From Rhodoplanes sp963712435 (lineage in GTDB: Bacteria; Pseudomonadota; Alphaproteobacteria; Rhizobiales; Xanthobacteraceae): DNA of 64,000 nt. The stretch spans positions 496,001 to 560,000 of the forward strand of contig CAVQIB010000003.1 in NCBI GenBank assembly GCA_963712435.1, given 5' to 3'. Position numbers and translations under genes: made by a program. Under the pieces are notes generated by a model, which saw only the letters and a list, made by a program, of their open reading frames with translations, had not been told where the DNA came from and did not search any database. Positions 1 through 13,001 of the stretch are shown here, piece after piece (position 1 is the stretch's first letter; every line of letters starts with the position of its first letter).

Positions 1-21
1 GGGGGTGATGGGCTTGTTCAT
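1..21 (-). CDS. First codons of the next gene in the thiamine operon (partial)
   Basis: An ATG at 21..19 on the minus strand opens a frame reading MNKPITP, which leaves the window after seven codons. A good ribosome binding site (GAGGAGAA) lies just upstream. It follows thiE by about 27 bases in the same direction, so it is probably the last or next gene of the thiamine operon. Seven residues are too few to name it; ThiD or ThiC are only guesses from context. Confidence 0.4.
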
Positions 22-47
22 TTTCTTCTCCTCTGGAATTCCGAACG

Positions 48-657
48 TCAGGCCGCCTGCGCGGCTTGCCCGAGCCAGGCGCGCACGCGCGCATCGGGGT
101 CCGCGTTCTGGGTGATGTCGCTGACGACGGCGATGGAATCGGCGCCCGCGGCATAGACGCCCGCGCGCGCGCTCCAAGGTGATGCCGCCGATCGCGACGA
201 GCGGGACGTTGCCGATGCGCCGCTTCCACAGCGTGATGCGATCGAGCCCCTGCGGGGCGAAGCGCATGAGTTTCAGCGTGGTCGGATAGATCGGGCCGAG
301 CGCGACATAGTCGGGATCGTGGCGCAGCGCCGTCTCCAGTTCGGCGTCGTCATGCGTCGACAGGCCGAGCGTCAGGCCGGCGCGGCGGATCGCGGGAATG
401 TCGGCTTCGGCCAGGTCCTCGTGACCGAGATGGACATGCGCGGCGCCAGCCTCGATCGCGGCTTGCCACTAGTCGTTGACGACGACCCGCGCGCGCCTTC
501 CGGCCGTCGCATCCAGCGCCGCGCGCACCAGGGCGGTCGCTTCCATATGCGACAGGTGCTTCACGCGCAGCTGGATCGTGCCGACGCCCGCCGCGGCGAG
601 CCGCTTGACCCAGGCGAGGCTGTCGACGACGGGATAGAAGCGATCAGGATACGGCAT
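48..657 (-). pseudogene. thiE: Thiamine-phosphate synthase ThiE, broken by an amber codon and a frameshift
   Basis: ThiE joins the thiazole phosphate and the pyrimidine pyrophosphate to give thiamine phosphate. The intact part starts MPYPDRFYPVVDS and runs to RVVVND. A TAG at 469-471 then sits where the family has Tyr (VVND-Y-W). After it the same frame continues with recognisable ThiE sequence (WQAAIEAGAAHVHLGHEDL, later YVALGPIYPT and VAIGGIT). One extra G in the GC run near 160 shifts the frame; after correcting it the sequence reads GVYAAGADSIAVVSDI and ends at the TGA at 48-50. Start overlaps the end of thiG by 14 bases. Either a real double lesion or two sequence errors; the untouched conservation downstream favours error. 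Confidence 0.8.
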
Positions 658-1426
658 GCCAGAACGGAGTCCCGACGACAGGGGTGGAGGGAGAGGCGAA
701 GTCGCGCGGACCCATCAGCCCGGCCTCATAGGCGAGCCGGCCGGCTTCGACGGCGAGGCGGAAGGCCTTCGCCATGCCCACCGGATCGGCCGCCTTGGCG
801 ACGGCGGTGTTGAGCAGCACGGCGTCGTAGCCGAGTTCGAGCGCGTCGGCGGCGTGCGAGGGCGCGCCGAGCCCGGCATCGACCACGAGCGTCACGTCGG
901 GCAGGCGCGCGCGCAGCAGCGTGAGCGCATCGCGATTGAGAATGCCGCGCGCGCTGCCGATCGGCGCCGCCCACGGCATGATCACGCGGCAGCCGGCATC
1001 GCGCAGCCGCAGCGCGATCGTCAGATCCTCGGTGCAATAGGGGAACACCTCGAACCCGTCCTTCACCAGGATCGCCGCGGCCTCGACCAGACCCACGGGG
1101 TCGGGCTGCAAGGTCTCGTCGTCGCCGATCACCTCGAGCTTGATCCACGGCGTGTCGAACAGCTCGCGCGCGAGCTGCGCCGTGGTCACCGCTTCGCGCA
1201 CGCTGCGGCAGCCGGCGGTGTTGGGCAGGACCGTCACGCCGAGCTCGCGGATGAGCGACCAGAACGCGCCGCCCATGCGGCCGCCCGCGGCCTCGCGGCG
1301 CACCGACACGGTGACGATCTCGGCGGCCGCGGCGCGGATCGCCTCCTGCATGATCGCCGGCGAGGGATAGAGCGCCGTGCCGATCAGGAGCCGCGAGGCG
1401 AACTCTTTGCCGTAGAACGCAACCAA
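644..1426 (-). CDS. thiG: Thiazole synthase ThiG
   Basis: ThiG forms the thiazole phosphate of thiamine from deoxyxylulose phosphate, dehydroglycine and the ThiS thiocarboxylate. The 260-residue protein is full length and matches the family throughout: LIGTALYPSPA near the start, WIKLEVIGDD with the lysine that forms the imine with substrate, PYCTEDL, MPWAAPIGS and VDAGLGAPSHAADALELG. The start is TTG at 1426, directly behind the thiS stop and a GGGAGG-like site. It is read third in thiO-thiS-thiG-thiE. The product ThiO makes (dehydroglycine) and the ThiS sulfur carrier feed this enzyme. Confidence 0.95.
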   Translation of the reverse strand: MVAFYGKEFASRLLIGTALYPSPAIMQEAIRAAAAEIVTVSVRREAAGGRMGGAFWSLIRELGVTVLPNTAGCRSVREAVTTAQLARELFDTPWIKLEVIGDDETLQPDPVGLVEAAAILVKDGFEVFPYCTEDLTIALRLRDAGCRVIMPWAAPIGSARGILNRDALTLLRARLPDVTLVVDAGLGAPSHAADALELGYDAVLLNTAVAKAADPVGMAKAFRLAVEAGRLAYEAGLMGPRDFASPSTPVVGTPFWHAVS

Positions 1427-1427
1427 C

Positions 1428-1625
1428 TCAGCCTCCCTGCCGCGGCGTGATGATCTCGATCTGGTCGCCGCTGGCGATGCGGGTATCGGCCCAGCGCGCG
1501 CGCGGCACGACCTGCGAATTCACCGCGACGGCGACATAGGTGTCTTCGTAGTCGAGCTCGTTGAGCAGCCGGTCGACATTGGTCGCCGCAATGTCCGTCT
1601 GCCGGCCGTTGACGATCACATGCAT
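1428..1625 (-). CDS. thiS: Sulfur carrier protein ThiS
   Basis: A 65-residue ubiquitin-fold sulfur carrier for thiazole synthesis. It begins MHVIVNGRQTDIAATN and ends PRQGG, the Gly-Gly tail that is adenylated and converted to a thiocarboxylate. Its ATG overlaps the thiO stop (ATGCATGTGA), so translation is probably coupled. Length is normal for the family. Confidence 0.95.
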   Translation of the reverse strand: MHVIVNGRQTDIAATNVDRLLNELDYEDTYVAVAVNSQVVPRARWADTRIASGDQIEIITPRQGG

Positions 1626-2587
1626 CGCACCACCTCGTCGTCCGTGCGCCCGCCCAGAACATGCGCGACGGTTGCTTCCGCCAGCGCCGGCGCCAGCAGA
1701 AAGCCATGCCGGTAAAGCCCGTTGACCGTGACCCGCCTGTCGCCGACCACGACCCGCGGAAGATTGTCGGGAAAGGCGGGGCGCAGTCCCGCGCCGAACT
1801 CGACGATGCGGGCTTCGCCGAAGGCCGGGTGCACGGCATAGGCGCCGGTCAAGAGTTCGAGGACCGAGCGGACGCTCACGCGCTCGTCCTCGGATTCGAT
1901 CGAGGTCGCGCCGATGAGAAAGCGGTTGCCGGCGCGCGGCACGATATAGATCGGCCAGCGCGGATGGATCAGGCGGACCGGGCGCGACAGCGCGATCTCG
2001 CCGGTCTCCACGATGATGATCTCGCCCTTGACGCCGCGCAGATCGGGACAGGCGTCGCGCGCCGCGATGCCGCGGCAGTCGATCACCATGCCGTCGAGAT
2101 CCCCCTGCCCTGCCGGCGCATTGTATTCGACCGGAACGCCGGCCGAGCGGAGCACGTCATGCAGGGCGGGCAGAACCTCGCGCGGATCGACATGGCCTTC
2201 CTGCGCGAAGAACAAGCCTTGCGAAAACCGCCCGGCCAAGGCGGGCTCGAGCGCGGCGATCTCGTCCGCGCCGATGCGCTTGTGTCCGAAGGTCAGCCGT
2301 GCGTAGCGCTCGAAGTCCGCGCGATCGCGCGGATGCGCGACAAGCAGCGAGCCGTTGAACGGCGTCTGCGGCAGCGCCTCGCGCCACAGATCGAGCGAGC
2401 GCAGGCCGAGGCGCGAAATCACCGGCTCGGCGGTCTCGCGCTCGCACAGCGGCGCGAGCATTCCGCCGGCCCAATGGCTCGTGCCCTGCGTCATGGACGC
2501 ATCGCCGCGCTCATAGAGCGCGACCTGGCGCCCCGCTTTCGCGAACAGCAGCGCCTGCCAGGTGCCCGCAACGCCCGCGCCGATCAC
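1616..2587 (-). CDS. thiO: Glycine oxidase ThiO
   Basis: FAD-dependent amine oxidase that makes dehydroglycine for thiazole synthesis. The N-terminus carries the dinucleotide motif VIGAGVAGTWQALLFAKAG and a Glu that would bind the FAD ribose (LYERGD). The C-terminal part has GLYRHGFLLAPALAEATV, typical of ThiO. The frame is open up to 2671, but that longer start lies inside the TPP aptamer, so I chose the GTG at 2587. This gives a short first beta strand and no clear ribosome site, so the start is uncertain. First gene of thiO-S-G-E. Confidence 0.88.
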   Translation of the reverse strand: MIGAGVAGTWQALLFAKAGRQVALYERGDASMTQGTSHWAGGMLAPLCERETAEPVISRLGLRSLDLWREALPQTPFNGSLLVAHPRDRADFERYARLTFGHKRIGADEIAALEPALAGRFSQGLFFAQEGHVDPREVLPALHDVLRSAGVPVEYNAPAGQGDLDGMVIDCRGIAARDACPDLRGVKGEIIIVETGEIALSRPVRLIHPRWPIYIVPRAGNRFLIGATSIESEDERVSVRSVLELLTGAYAVHPAFGEARIVEFGAGLRPAFPDNLPRVVVGDRRVTVNGLYRHGFLLAPALAEATVAHVLGGRTDDEVVRCM

Positions 2588-2634
2588 GCTGATGGGCGCG
2601 ATGAATCTGAACGCGTATGCTGTGGATGCACCTT

Positions 2635-2760
2635 TCCGTCCCTTCGCCGGCATGACCCGGATCAGGTTCAAAGGGTTTCCGCGGCGCCTGCCATCGCGCG
2701 TGGAGTTGCGTGGCGCAGGCCGGGCGGTATCTCAGCTCCCTTCCGGAGCTCCCCTCGGAC
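2635..2760 (-). promoter_or_regulatory. TPP riboswitch (THI element)
   Basis: Read on the minus strand, the region contains CTGAGATACC followed downstream by ACCCTTTGAACCTGATCC, GGGTCATGCCGGCGAAGGGA. These are the conserved core blocks of the thiamine pyrophosphate aptamer. The ends TCCG (2760 side) and CGGA (2635 side) can pair as helix P1, and the less conserved P3 arm lies between. It sits about 50 bases before the thiO start, so thiamine pyrophosphate should turn the thiOSGE operon down. Confidence 0.93.
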
Positions 2761-2837
2761 CAATAGTCGGCTAATGTAGGCGCATGGGCCCGGCTGTCAA
2801 TGCGGCCCGGTCCGCCTTCGGGTCGTCGACGCTCGGC

Positions 2838-3357
2838 TCAGCCCTTGCGCTCGGCATGCCAGCCGACCACGGCGTCGGCGACTGCGTCGGTCGAAGCAAA
2901 GTACGGTTTGATGTCGAGCAGCGGCGTGCCGTCCAGGCAATCGAGTCCGATGACGGAGAGGCGCGGCCCTTCGATCGCAACGAGTTTCACCACGCTCGCC
3001 GCGATCGGATTGGGGCGAACCGGCGAACGCAGCGCAAAGGTCCCGCGCTGCCGCCCATAATGGCGCGGGACCTGGAGCACCAGGTCGCGCCGCGCCCGGT
3101 GCATCCAGTAGAGCACGAGAAGATGGGTGCAGCTTTCGACGCCGCCGAGCGCCGGCGCGTAGCGTTCGTCGACCTCGATGGTGCAGACCGCGTCCGAATT
3201 CGCGCGCGTTCTTCGGACAGTCCTCGCGCCGCGTCCACGGCGTGCGGATGCGGCCGATGAAGTAAACACCCGCATCGAACGACTCGGGCAGCGCTATCGC
3301 AACTTCGCCTTCGCGGATGTCAAAAGCGGCGCTCGCGTCGTCCTGAGAGTCTGGCAT
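2838..3357 (-). CDS. trmO: tRNA (N6-threonylcarbamoyladenosine37-N6)-methyltransferase TrmO, frameshifted
   Basis: TrmO (TsaA/YaeB family) methylates t6A37 of some tRNAs using SAM. The N-terminal part starts MPDSQDDASAAFDIREG and reads YFIGRIRTPWTRREDCPKNARE. One extra T near 3196 then shifts the frame, and the rest continues as SDAVCTIEVDERYAPAL, GVESCTHLLVLYWMHRA, RSPVRPNPIAASVVKLV and GLDCLDGTPLLDIKPYF. RTPW..., RSPVRPNPI and LDGTPLLDIKPY are family signatures. It lies directly upstream of the thi riboswitch but as a separate unit. Confidence 0.88.
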
Positions 3358-3540
3358 TTGCGTACCTGCTCGCCTGCGCGGTCGCGGCGTCCGGCCGCGC
3401 GCAAAGTCATGCGGCAACCTACCCGATTTACGCGCGTGCAAAGCGTGATCATTTCACGCACCGCGCCGACGCACGGCTGTCGCTTGTGGGCGACTTGCCA
3501 CCTTGGGCGCGGCGCGACGCGAGGATTGAAGATTTTTGTC
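3358..3540. other. Intergenic stretch, nothing recognised
   Basis: Between trmO and the palindrome cluster I see no convincing gene. Short frames here lack family similarity and a codon pattern of their own. Confidence 0.4.
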
Positions 3541-3745
3541 ATCATCCGCGCAAGCGGATGATCCAGTACGCACCGAAATCGCCTGTTCTCTTGCAGCGCC
3601 TTCGAATACTGGATGCTCCGCTTGAGCGGAGCATGACGATCGGAGGGATGAACCGGACAGCCGTGACACGGTAGGCAGGGCATCCAGCAATCACCGAAAC
3701 CGGTGTATTTACTGGATCGCCGCTTTCCTCGGGCGATGACGCCAG
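3541..3745. repeat. Three REP-like palindromic repeats
   Basis: Three copies share the ends ACTGGAT...ATGAC around a variable hairpin. Copy 1 (about 3534-3568, minus strand) has stem CATCCGC/GCGGATG; copy 2 (about 3606-3638, plus) has GCTCCGC/GCGGAGC; copy 3 (about 3709-3741, plus) has CGCC/GGGCG with imperfect pairing. The stem bases differ between copies but stay paired, so the structure and not the sequence is kept. A further fragment (CCCCGCTTTCGTCGGG) follows near 3773. Related copies occur near 36030 and 36070. Confidence 0.75.
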
Positions 3746-3840
3746 AAGATCGAGCGATCGCGTCAATTCATCCCCGCTTTCGTCGGGATTCGCTCAGGTC
3801 GCGTTTACAAAAGAGCGGCTTGCCAAGCATCGATTAACGG

Positions 3841-3858
3841 CATAAACATATCTTTATG
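3841..3858. promoter_or_regulatory. Palindromic operator upstream of the ArsR-metF-metH operon
   Basis: CATAAACATATCTTTATG is an 18-base inverted repeat with only one mismatched pair. It lies 42 bases before the TTG start of the ArsR-family gene. Its size and AT-rich symmetry fit the dimeric winged-helix binding sites of ArsR proteins. Autoregulation of the arsR-like/metF/metH run is an inference. Confidence 0.6.
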
Positions 3859-3899
3859 TCTGGCTCGCACGATCGTTCAGGCGCTTCGGGGGTGGCCGT

Positions 3900-4883
3900 T
3901 TGACCTTCGAAGAGCTCAACACGGCGCTGAAGGCCGCGTCCGAGGAGACGCGGCTGCGCATTCTTGCGCTGCTCGCCGACAACGAACTGACCGTGTCGGA
4001 CCTGACCGACATATTGCGCCAGTCGCAGCCGCGGATTTCGCGTCATCTCAGGCTGCTCGCGCAGGCGCGGCTGCTCGAGCGGTTTCGCGAAGGCTCGTGG
4101 GCGTTCTTCCGCCTGGCCGAGCAAGGACCGGGCGCCGAACTGGCCCGTGCGCTCATCGCGCGGATCGATGCGGACGACCGCACGCTCGCGCGCGACCGCG
4201 AAAGGCTCGCCGCCGTGCGCACGGCGCGCGTTCACGCCGCGCAGGATTACTTCCGCCGGCATGCCGCCGAGTGGGATCGAATCCGCCGGCTGCATGTCGC
4301 CGACGAAGCCGTGGAAAGCGCCATTCTGGCCGCGCTCGCCGATCGTCCGTTCCGGTCGCTGCTCGATCTCGGCACGGGAACCGGGCGGATGCTCGAACTG
4401 CTCGGGCCGCATATCGAGCGCGGATTGGGCATCGATCTGTCGCGCGACATGCTGGCGCTCGCGCAAGGGCGGCTCGACCGCGCCGGTCTCAAGCACTGCA
4501 CCGTGCGGCATGGCGACGTCTTCGACCTTTCGATGCCGCCCGACTCGTTCGATGTCGTCATCATCCACCAGGTCCTGCATTTTCTCGACGATGGCGCGCG
4601 CGCGATCCGCGACGCGGCGCGCCTGCTGCGGCCGCAGGGCCGGCTGCTCGTCGTCGACTTCGCCCCGCATGATTACGAGTTTCTCCGCGAGGAGCATGCG
4701 CATCGGCGGCTCGGCTTTGCCAACGACACCGTGACGCAATGGCTGGAGCAGGCGGGTCTCGAACCGGTTCTGTATCGCAATCTGCCGCCCGAGCCGGGCT
4801 CGGAAGGCAAGATCGCCGTATCGCTGTGGCTCGGCCGCGATCGTCGCGTCGCGCTCGCGGCGTCGGCGCGGGAGGTGGCGTGA
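3900..4883 (+). CDS. ArsR-family regulator fused to a SAM-dependent methyltransferase domain
   Basis: A 327-residue two-domain protein. Residues 1-90 are an ArsR winged helix (LLADNELTVSDLTDILRQ, then SQPRISRHLRLLAQARLL). Residues about 150-260 are a class I methyltransferase fold with motif I LLDLGTGTGRMLELL and an acidic loop GIDLSRDML, followed by VVIIHQVLHFL. No metal-binding cysteines are visible in the DNA-binding part. The start is TTG after GGGGGTGG. The stop overlaps the metF ATG (TGATG). Next to metF-metH, it probably senses SAM or S-adenosylhomocysteine and controls the methionine cycle; methyltransferase activity is unproven and the domain may serve as a ligand sensor. Confidence 0.85.
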   Translation: MTFEELNTALKAASEETRLRILALLADNELTVSDLTDILRQSQPRISRHLRLLAQARLLERFREGSWAFFRLAEQGPGAELARALIARIDADDRTLARDRERLAAVRTARVHAAQDYFRRHAAEWDRIRRLHVADEAVESAILAALADRPFRSLLDLGTGTGRMLELLGPHIERGLGIDLSRDMLALAQGRLDRAGLKHCTVRHGDVFDLSMPPDSFDVVIIHQVLHFLDDGARAIRDAARLLRPQGRLLVVDFAPHDYEFLREEHAHRRLGFANDTVTQWLEQAGLEPVLYRNLPPEPGSEGKIAVSLWLGRDRRVALAASAREVA

Positions 4884-5798
4884 TGGATATGGCGGTGCAG
4901 GAGAGGCCGAGCCGGTTTCCGCGCCAACGGACGGGAATCCGGGTGTCGTTCGAATTCTTTCCGCCGAAAACGGCGGAGATGGAGAACACCCTGTGGGACT
5001 CGATCGAGCGGCTGCATCCGCTCAAGCCGGCCTTCGTCTCGGTCACCTATGGCGCCGGCGGCTCGACGCGCGAGCGCACGCATGCGACCGTCAAGCGCCT
5101 GCTGGCGGAGACCGATCTCGTCCCCGCGGCGCACCTCACCTGCGTCGCGGCCTCGCGCGAGGACGTCGACGACGTGATCCGCGCCTATGTCGCGGCGGGC
5201 GTGCGCCATATCGTGGCGCTGCGCGGCGACGCGGTCGGCGGCCCCGGGGAGCGCTACGCGCCGCATCCGGGCGGTTATCTCAACGCCGCCGATCTGACCG
5301 GCGGCATCAAGCGGATCGCCCCGATCGAGGTGTCGGTCGCGGCCTATCCCGAGAAGCATCCGGACAGCCCCTCGGTCGAGGCCGACATTGACATGCTCAA
5401 GGCCAAGATCGACGCCGGGGCGAGCCGCGCCATCACCCAGTTCTTCTTCGACAACGACCTGCTATTTCCGCTACCTCGACCGCGTGCGCGCGCGGGGAAT
5501 CGACATCCCGATCGTGCCTGGCATTCTGCCCGTGCAGAACTTCAACCAGACGCGCGCCTTCGCCCAGCGCTGCGGCGCCTCGATCCCGCCCTGGCTTGCC
5601 GACCGCTTCGCCGGGCTCGACGAGGACGTGGCGACCCGCAAGCTGATCGCCGCCGCGGTCGCGGCCGAGCAGGTGTTCGACCTGGTCGATCGCGGCGTTT
5701 GCGACTTCCACTTCTACACCATGAACCGCGCCGACCTCGTCTACGCCATCTGCCATCTGCTCGGCCTGCGGCCGGCCGAGGCGCGGGCCGCGGCGTGA
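4883..5798 (+). CDS. metF: Methylenetetrahydrofolate reductase MetF, one frameshift
   Basis: Reduces 5,10-methylene-THF to 5-methyl-THF, the methyl donor for MetH encoded next. The protein starts MDMAVQERPSRFPRQ and has VSFEFFPPKT (catalytic Glu region), VSVTYGAGGSTRERT, HIVALRGDAV and AITQFFFDND. One extra C near 5463 breaks the frame at FDNDL/YFRYLDRV; the rest reads IPIVPGILPVQNFNQ, FHFYTMNRADLVY and ends at 5798. Start and stop are coupled to both neighbours (overlap with the ArsR gene, 3 bases to metH). Confidence 0.93.
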
Positions 5799-5801
5799 CG
5801 C

Positions 5802-9625
<3,824 letters not shown>

Positions 9626-9757
9626 TAGGCGGGAGGCAGCCCCCGGGTTCAGATAAGTTGTTGGTTTCGGCCTTACCACGTGGACGATGGTCGACGACAG
9701 CTTTAGCCTGTCCGGCGCCATGGACCTCTTCGCGGCAGCAGGAATTGATCTGGGCGA

Positions 9758-12700
9758 TGGCGGACGCGGCGGTACGGCCGGCGCGATCCGGCGTCTCGCG
9801 CACGCTCCGGATTCCTTTATTCAATCACAAAGTGGTCGCGGACGCGCGTAAGCCTTTCACCTTTGACCCGACTGAACGGCAGGTCCAAGCTGCCGCGAGC
9901 TACGCCAAGACGGCCAAGAGCCCAAGATTCGCGCGGCAAAAGGAAACCGCCGTCCGGAATTTGTTCTTCGAGAAGGTGCTGGGCGAAATTCTCGGTTACA
10001 CGCCCTTCGACGCTGACCGTCCCTATACGATTGCATTTGAGCGGCCTATCCGCCGCGGCGCGGTCGATGTCGCGCTCGGCCGGTTCGGCGCTCCCGATGG
10101 ACGCGACGAAATCGTCGCACCGTTCGAGCTGAAGGGCCCAGGCACGCACGACCTCGACGCCATCATGCCGGGGCGTGGCCGCAGCCCGGTGCAGCAGGCC
10201 TGGGACTACGCCATCGATGCGCCGGGCTCGCGCTGGGTGCTGGTGTCGAATTGCGTCGAGATCCGGCTTTATGGCTTCGGCCGGGGACGCGAAGCCTACG
10301 AGCTGTTCGATCTCACCAAGCTCGACGATCCGGAGGAGCATGCGCGACTTTGGCTCCTGCTGTCGGCCGAGCGGCTGCTCGGCGGCGCGACCGACCCGCT
10401 GCTGCGCGAAACGGACAGCGCCTACAAGGACATCACCGACGAGCTCTATGTCGACTACAAGGCTCTGCGCGAGCGGCTGATCGCCTTCCTGACCGACGCG
10501 GCCGATGGACCGAAGCTGCCGCTGCTCGCGGCGATCGAACTGGCGCAGAAGCTTCTCGATCGCATCCTGTTCATCGCCTTCGCGCAGCGCACCGACCTGC
10601 TGCCCGACCGCTTGCTCGAACGCGCGTCCAAGGCGACGAATGAATTCCTGCCCGAGCCGTTTTGGCGGAATTTCCAGGCGCTGTTCCGCGCGGTCGACAA
10701 GGGCAAACGAGCCTCGCGACATCTGGGCCTATAATGGCGGACTGTTCGCGGCCGATCCGGTCGCCGACGCGCTCGTCCTGCCGGACCCGCTCGCCACCGA
10801 TCTCGCCGCGCTCGGCGAATGGGACTATCGCAGCGACGTCCCGGTCACGGTGCTCGGCCACATTTTCGAGCAGTCGATCACCGACCTCGAAAAGCTGCGG
10901 GCGGAGAGCCGCGGCGAGGCACCGCCGAAGGTCTCCAAGCGCAAGCGCGAAGGCGTCGTCTACACGCCCGACATCGTCACCCGCTTCCTGGTCGAACGCA
11001 CGATCGGCGTGACGCTTGGCGGAGCGTTTCGGCGCTGCTGGCGCATGCATGGCGAAGGCGCCGCCGCGAAGAACGGCGATCCGATCTCGTGGCGCGACGC
11101 GAGACGCCGAGCGCGCCTTCTGGCGCGATTATGTCGCTGCGCTGCGCGCGCTGACCATCGTCGATCCCGCCTGCGGCTCCGGCGCGTTTCTGGTCGCCGC
11201 CTTCGACCTTCTCGCGGCCGAATATCGGCGCGTCGTCGAGCGGCTGGCGGCGCTCGGCGAAGCCGATCGACTTCGATCCCTTCGACGAGATCGTCACCAA
11301 GAATCTCTATGGCGTCGATCTCAACGCCGAATCGGTCGAGATCACGCGGCTCGCACTGTGGCTCAAGACCGCGCGCAACCAGCACCGTCTGCAAAATCTC
11401 GAAGCGACGATCAAGGTCGGCAACAGCCTGATCGACGACCCGGAATTCACCGACCATCCGTTCGACTGGCGCGCGGCGTTTCCGGAGGTGTTCGCGCAGG
11501 GCGGCTTCGACGTCGTGATCGGCAATCCGCCCTATGTGCGCATGGAGCTGATCAAGCCGGTCAAGCCGTATCTGGAAAAGCACTACGTCGTCGCCGCCGA
11601 CCGCACCGATCTCTATGCCTATTTCTTCGAGCGCGGCGTCGGCCTGCTCAAGGAGGGCGGCCGGCTCGGCTATCATTTCGTCGTCGACCTTCTTCCGCAC
11701 CGGCTCGGGCGAGAACCTGCGCAAGTTTCTCGGCGACCATGTCGCGATCGAGGCGGTGGTCGATTTCGGCGATCTGCAGATATTCGAGGGCGTCACGACC
11801 TATCCGGCGATCGTGACGCTGCGCAAGGGCGACGCCGACGGATGACGGCGGCCGCTGTCGTTCCTCAAGATCGACGACGAGCTGCCGAAGGACCTTGGAG
11901 GCGGAGTTCGTCGCGAACGCGCGCGCACGATGCCGCGCGCGCGACTTGGCGCCGGCTCGTGGCAGTTCGAGGACGACCCGCTGGCGCAGGCTGCGCGACA
12001 AGATCGTCAACGGGAAGAAGACGCTCGGCGAGGTCTACGGCGCGCCGCTCTATGGCATCAAGACCGGGCTCAACGAGGCCTTCATCATCGACACGCCGAC
12101 GCGCGACCGGCTGGTGACGCAGGACCCGAAATCGGCCGAGCTGCTGAAGCCATTCCTGCGCGGCGAGAACATCAAGCGCTGGCGCGTCGAGCCGGAGGGG
12201 CTGTTTCTCATCAACACGCCGAAGGGCAAGGTCGATATCGACGACTATCCGGCGGTTCGCGACTGGCTGCTGCCGTTCAAGCCGGGATTGGAGAAGCGCG
12301 CGACCAAGCAGGAATGGTTCGAGTTGCAGCAGGCGCAGTTGGCGTATCAGCCACGTTTTCGAACCGAGAAGATAGTATATGGGCATTTCGCTCAGGAGCG
12401 CATTTTTGCGTTCGAGCGCCGAAGGATATTTATCAAATGCATAAGTCCTATTTCATTCCGAACGCAACGTTTGATCTTCTCTCGTTACTGAACTCTAGGC
12501 TCGCATGGTTTCTGATTAGGATTATCGCCGGCTGTCCGAGGCGGCTTCCACGAAATGCGGGTCCAATACGTCGAGCAAGTGCCAATTCCGGAGATAAAAT
12601 CATTCGATCGGCTGAGCTCGTCAAACTCGGCGAAATCTGAACGAACGCTTCCGCTGGGTCCCTGGAAATCCAATCCGCCGTCCGCCATCGTATTCTGACC

Positions 12701-12990
12701 GACCTCGCGCCGCCCGAGCGTGCGAAGCTCTCGCGCAAGCTCACGGAGTGGTGGATGCTCGATTTCGCTGCCTTCCGCGACGAGGTCAAACGCGCCTTCC
12801 GGATCGAAATTCCCGTTAAGGAGCGCGCCGACTGGGAGAGCTATCTGGCCGAGAAATCTGAAGAGGTTCGCGCGCTACCGCCGAGATCGAGAAGGCGGAG
12901 CAAGCAATCGATGCGATCGTTTACCGGCTGTTCGACCTGAGCCCCGACGAGATCGCGCTCCTCGAAGCCTCAATTGCCGGACAGTACTGA
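9758..12990 (+). pseudogene. Type IIG (Eco57I-like) restriction-modification enzyme, many frameshifts
   Basis: A single polypeptide of about 1070 residues if corrected. The N-terminal part (FNHKVVADARKPFTFDP, FFEKVLGEILGYTPFDADRP, IVAPFELKGPGTHDL) resembles the nuclease/helical part of Eco57I-type enzymes. It is followed by IWAYNGGLFA, motif I TIVDPACGSGAFLVAAFDLL, YGVDLNAESVEITRLALWLKT, motif IV VVIGNPPYVRM, and GYISSSTFFRTGSGENLRKF. The C-terminus (target recognition) is weaker and ends LLEASIAGQY at 12990. Shifts occur near 10702, 11102, 11264, 11678, 11845, 11895, 11985, 12415, 12540, 12660 and 12885. The start is uncertain. No separate specificity or methylase gene is present. Frameshift density is higher than in its neighbours, so real decay is possible. 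Confidence 0.8.
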
Positions 12991-13001
12991 ATTGCTCATC
13001 C

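Noticed and set aside
1616..2671. Longer ThiO starting at 2671.
   Set aside because: The added residues (MNLIRVMPAKGRKG) are a translation of the conserved TPP aptamer core, so a start there is not credible.
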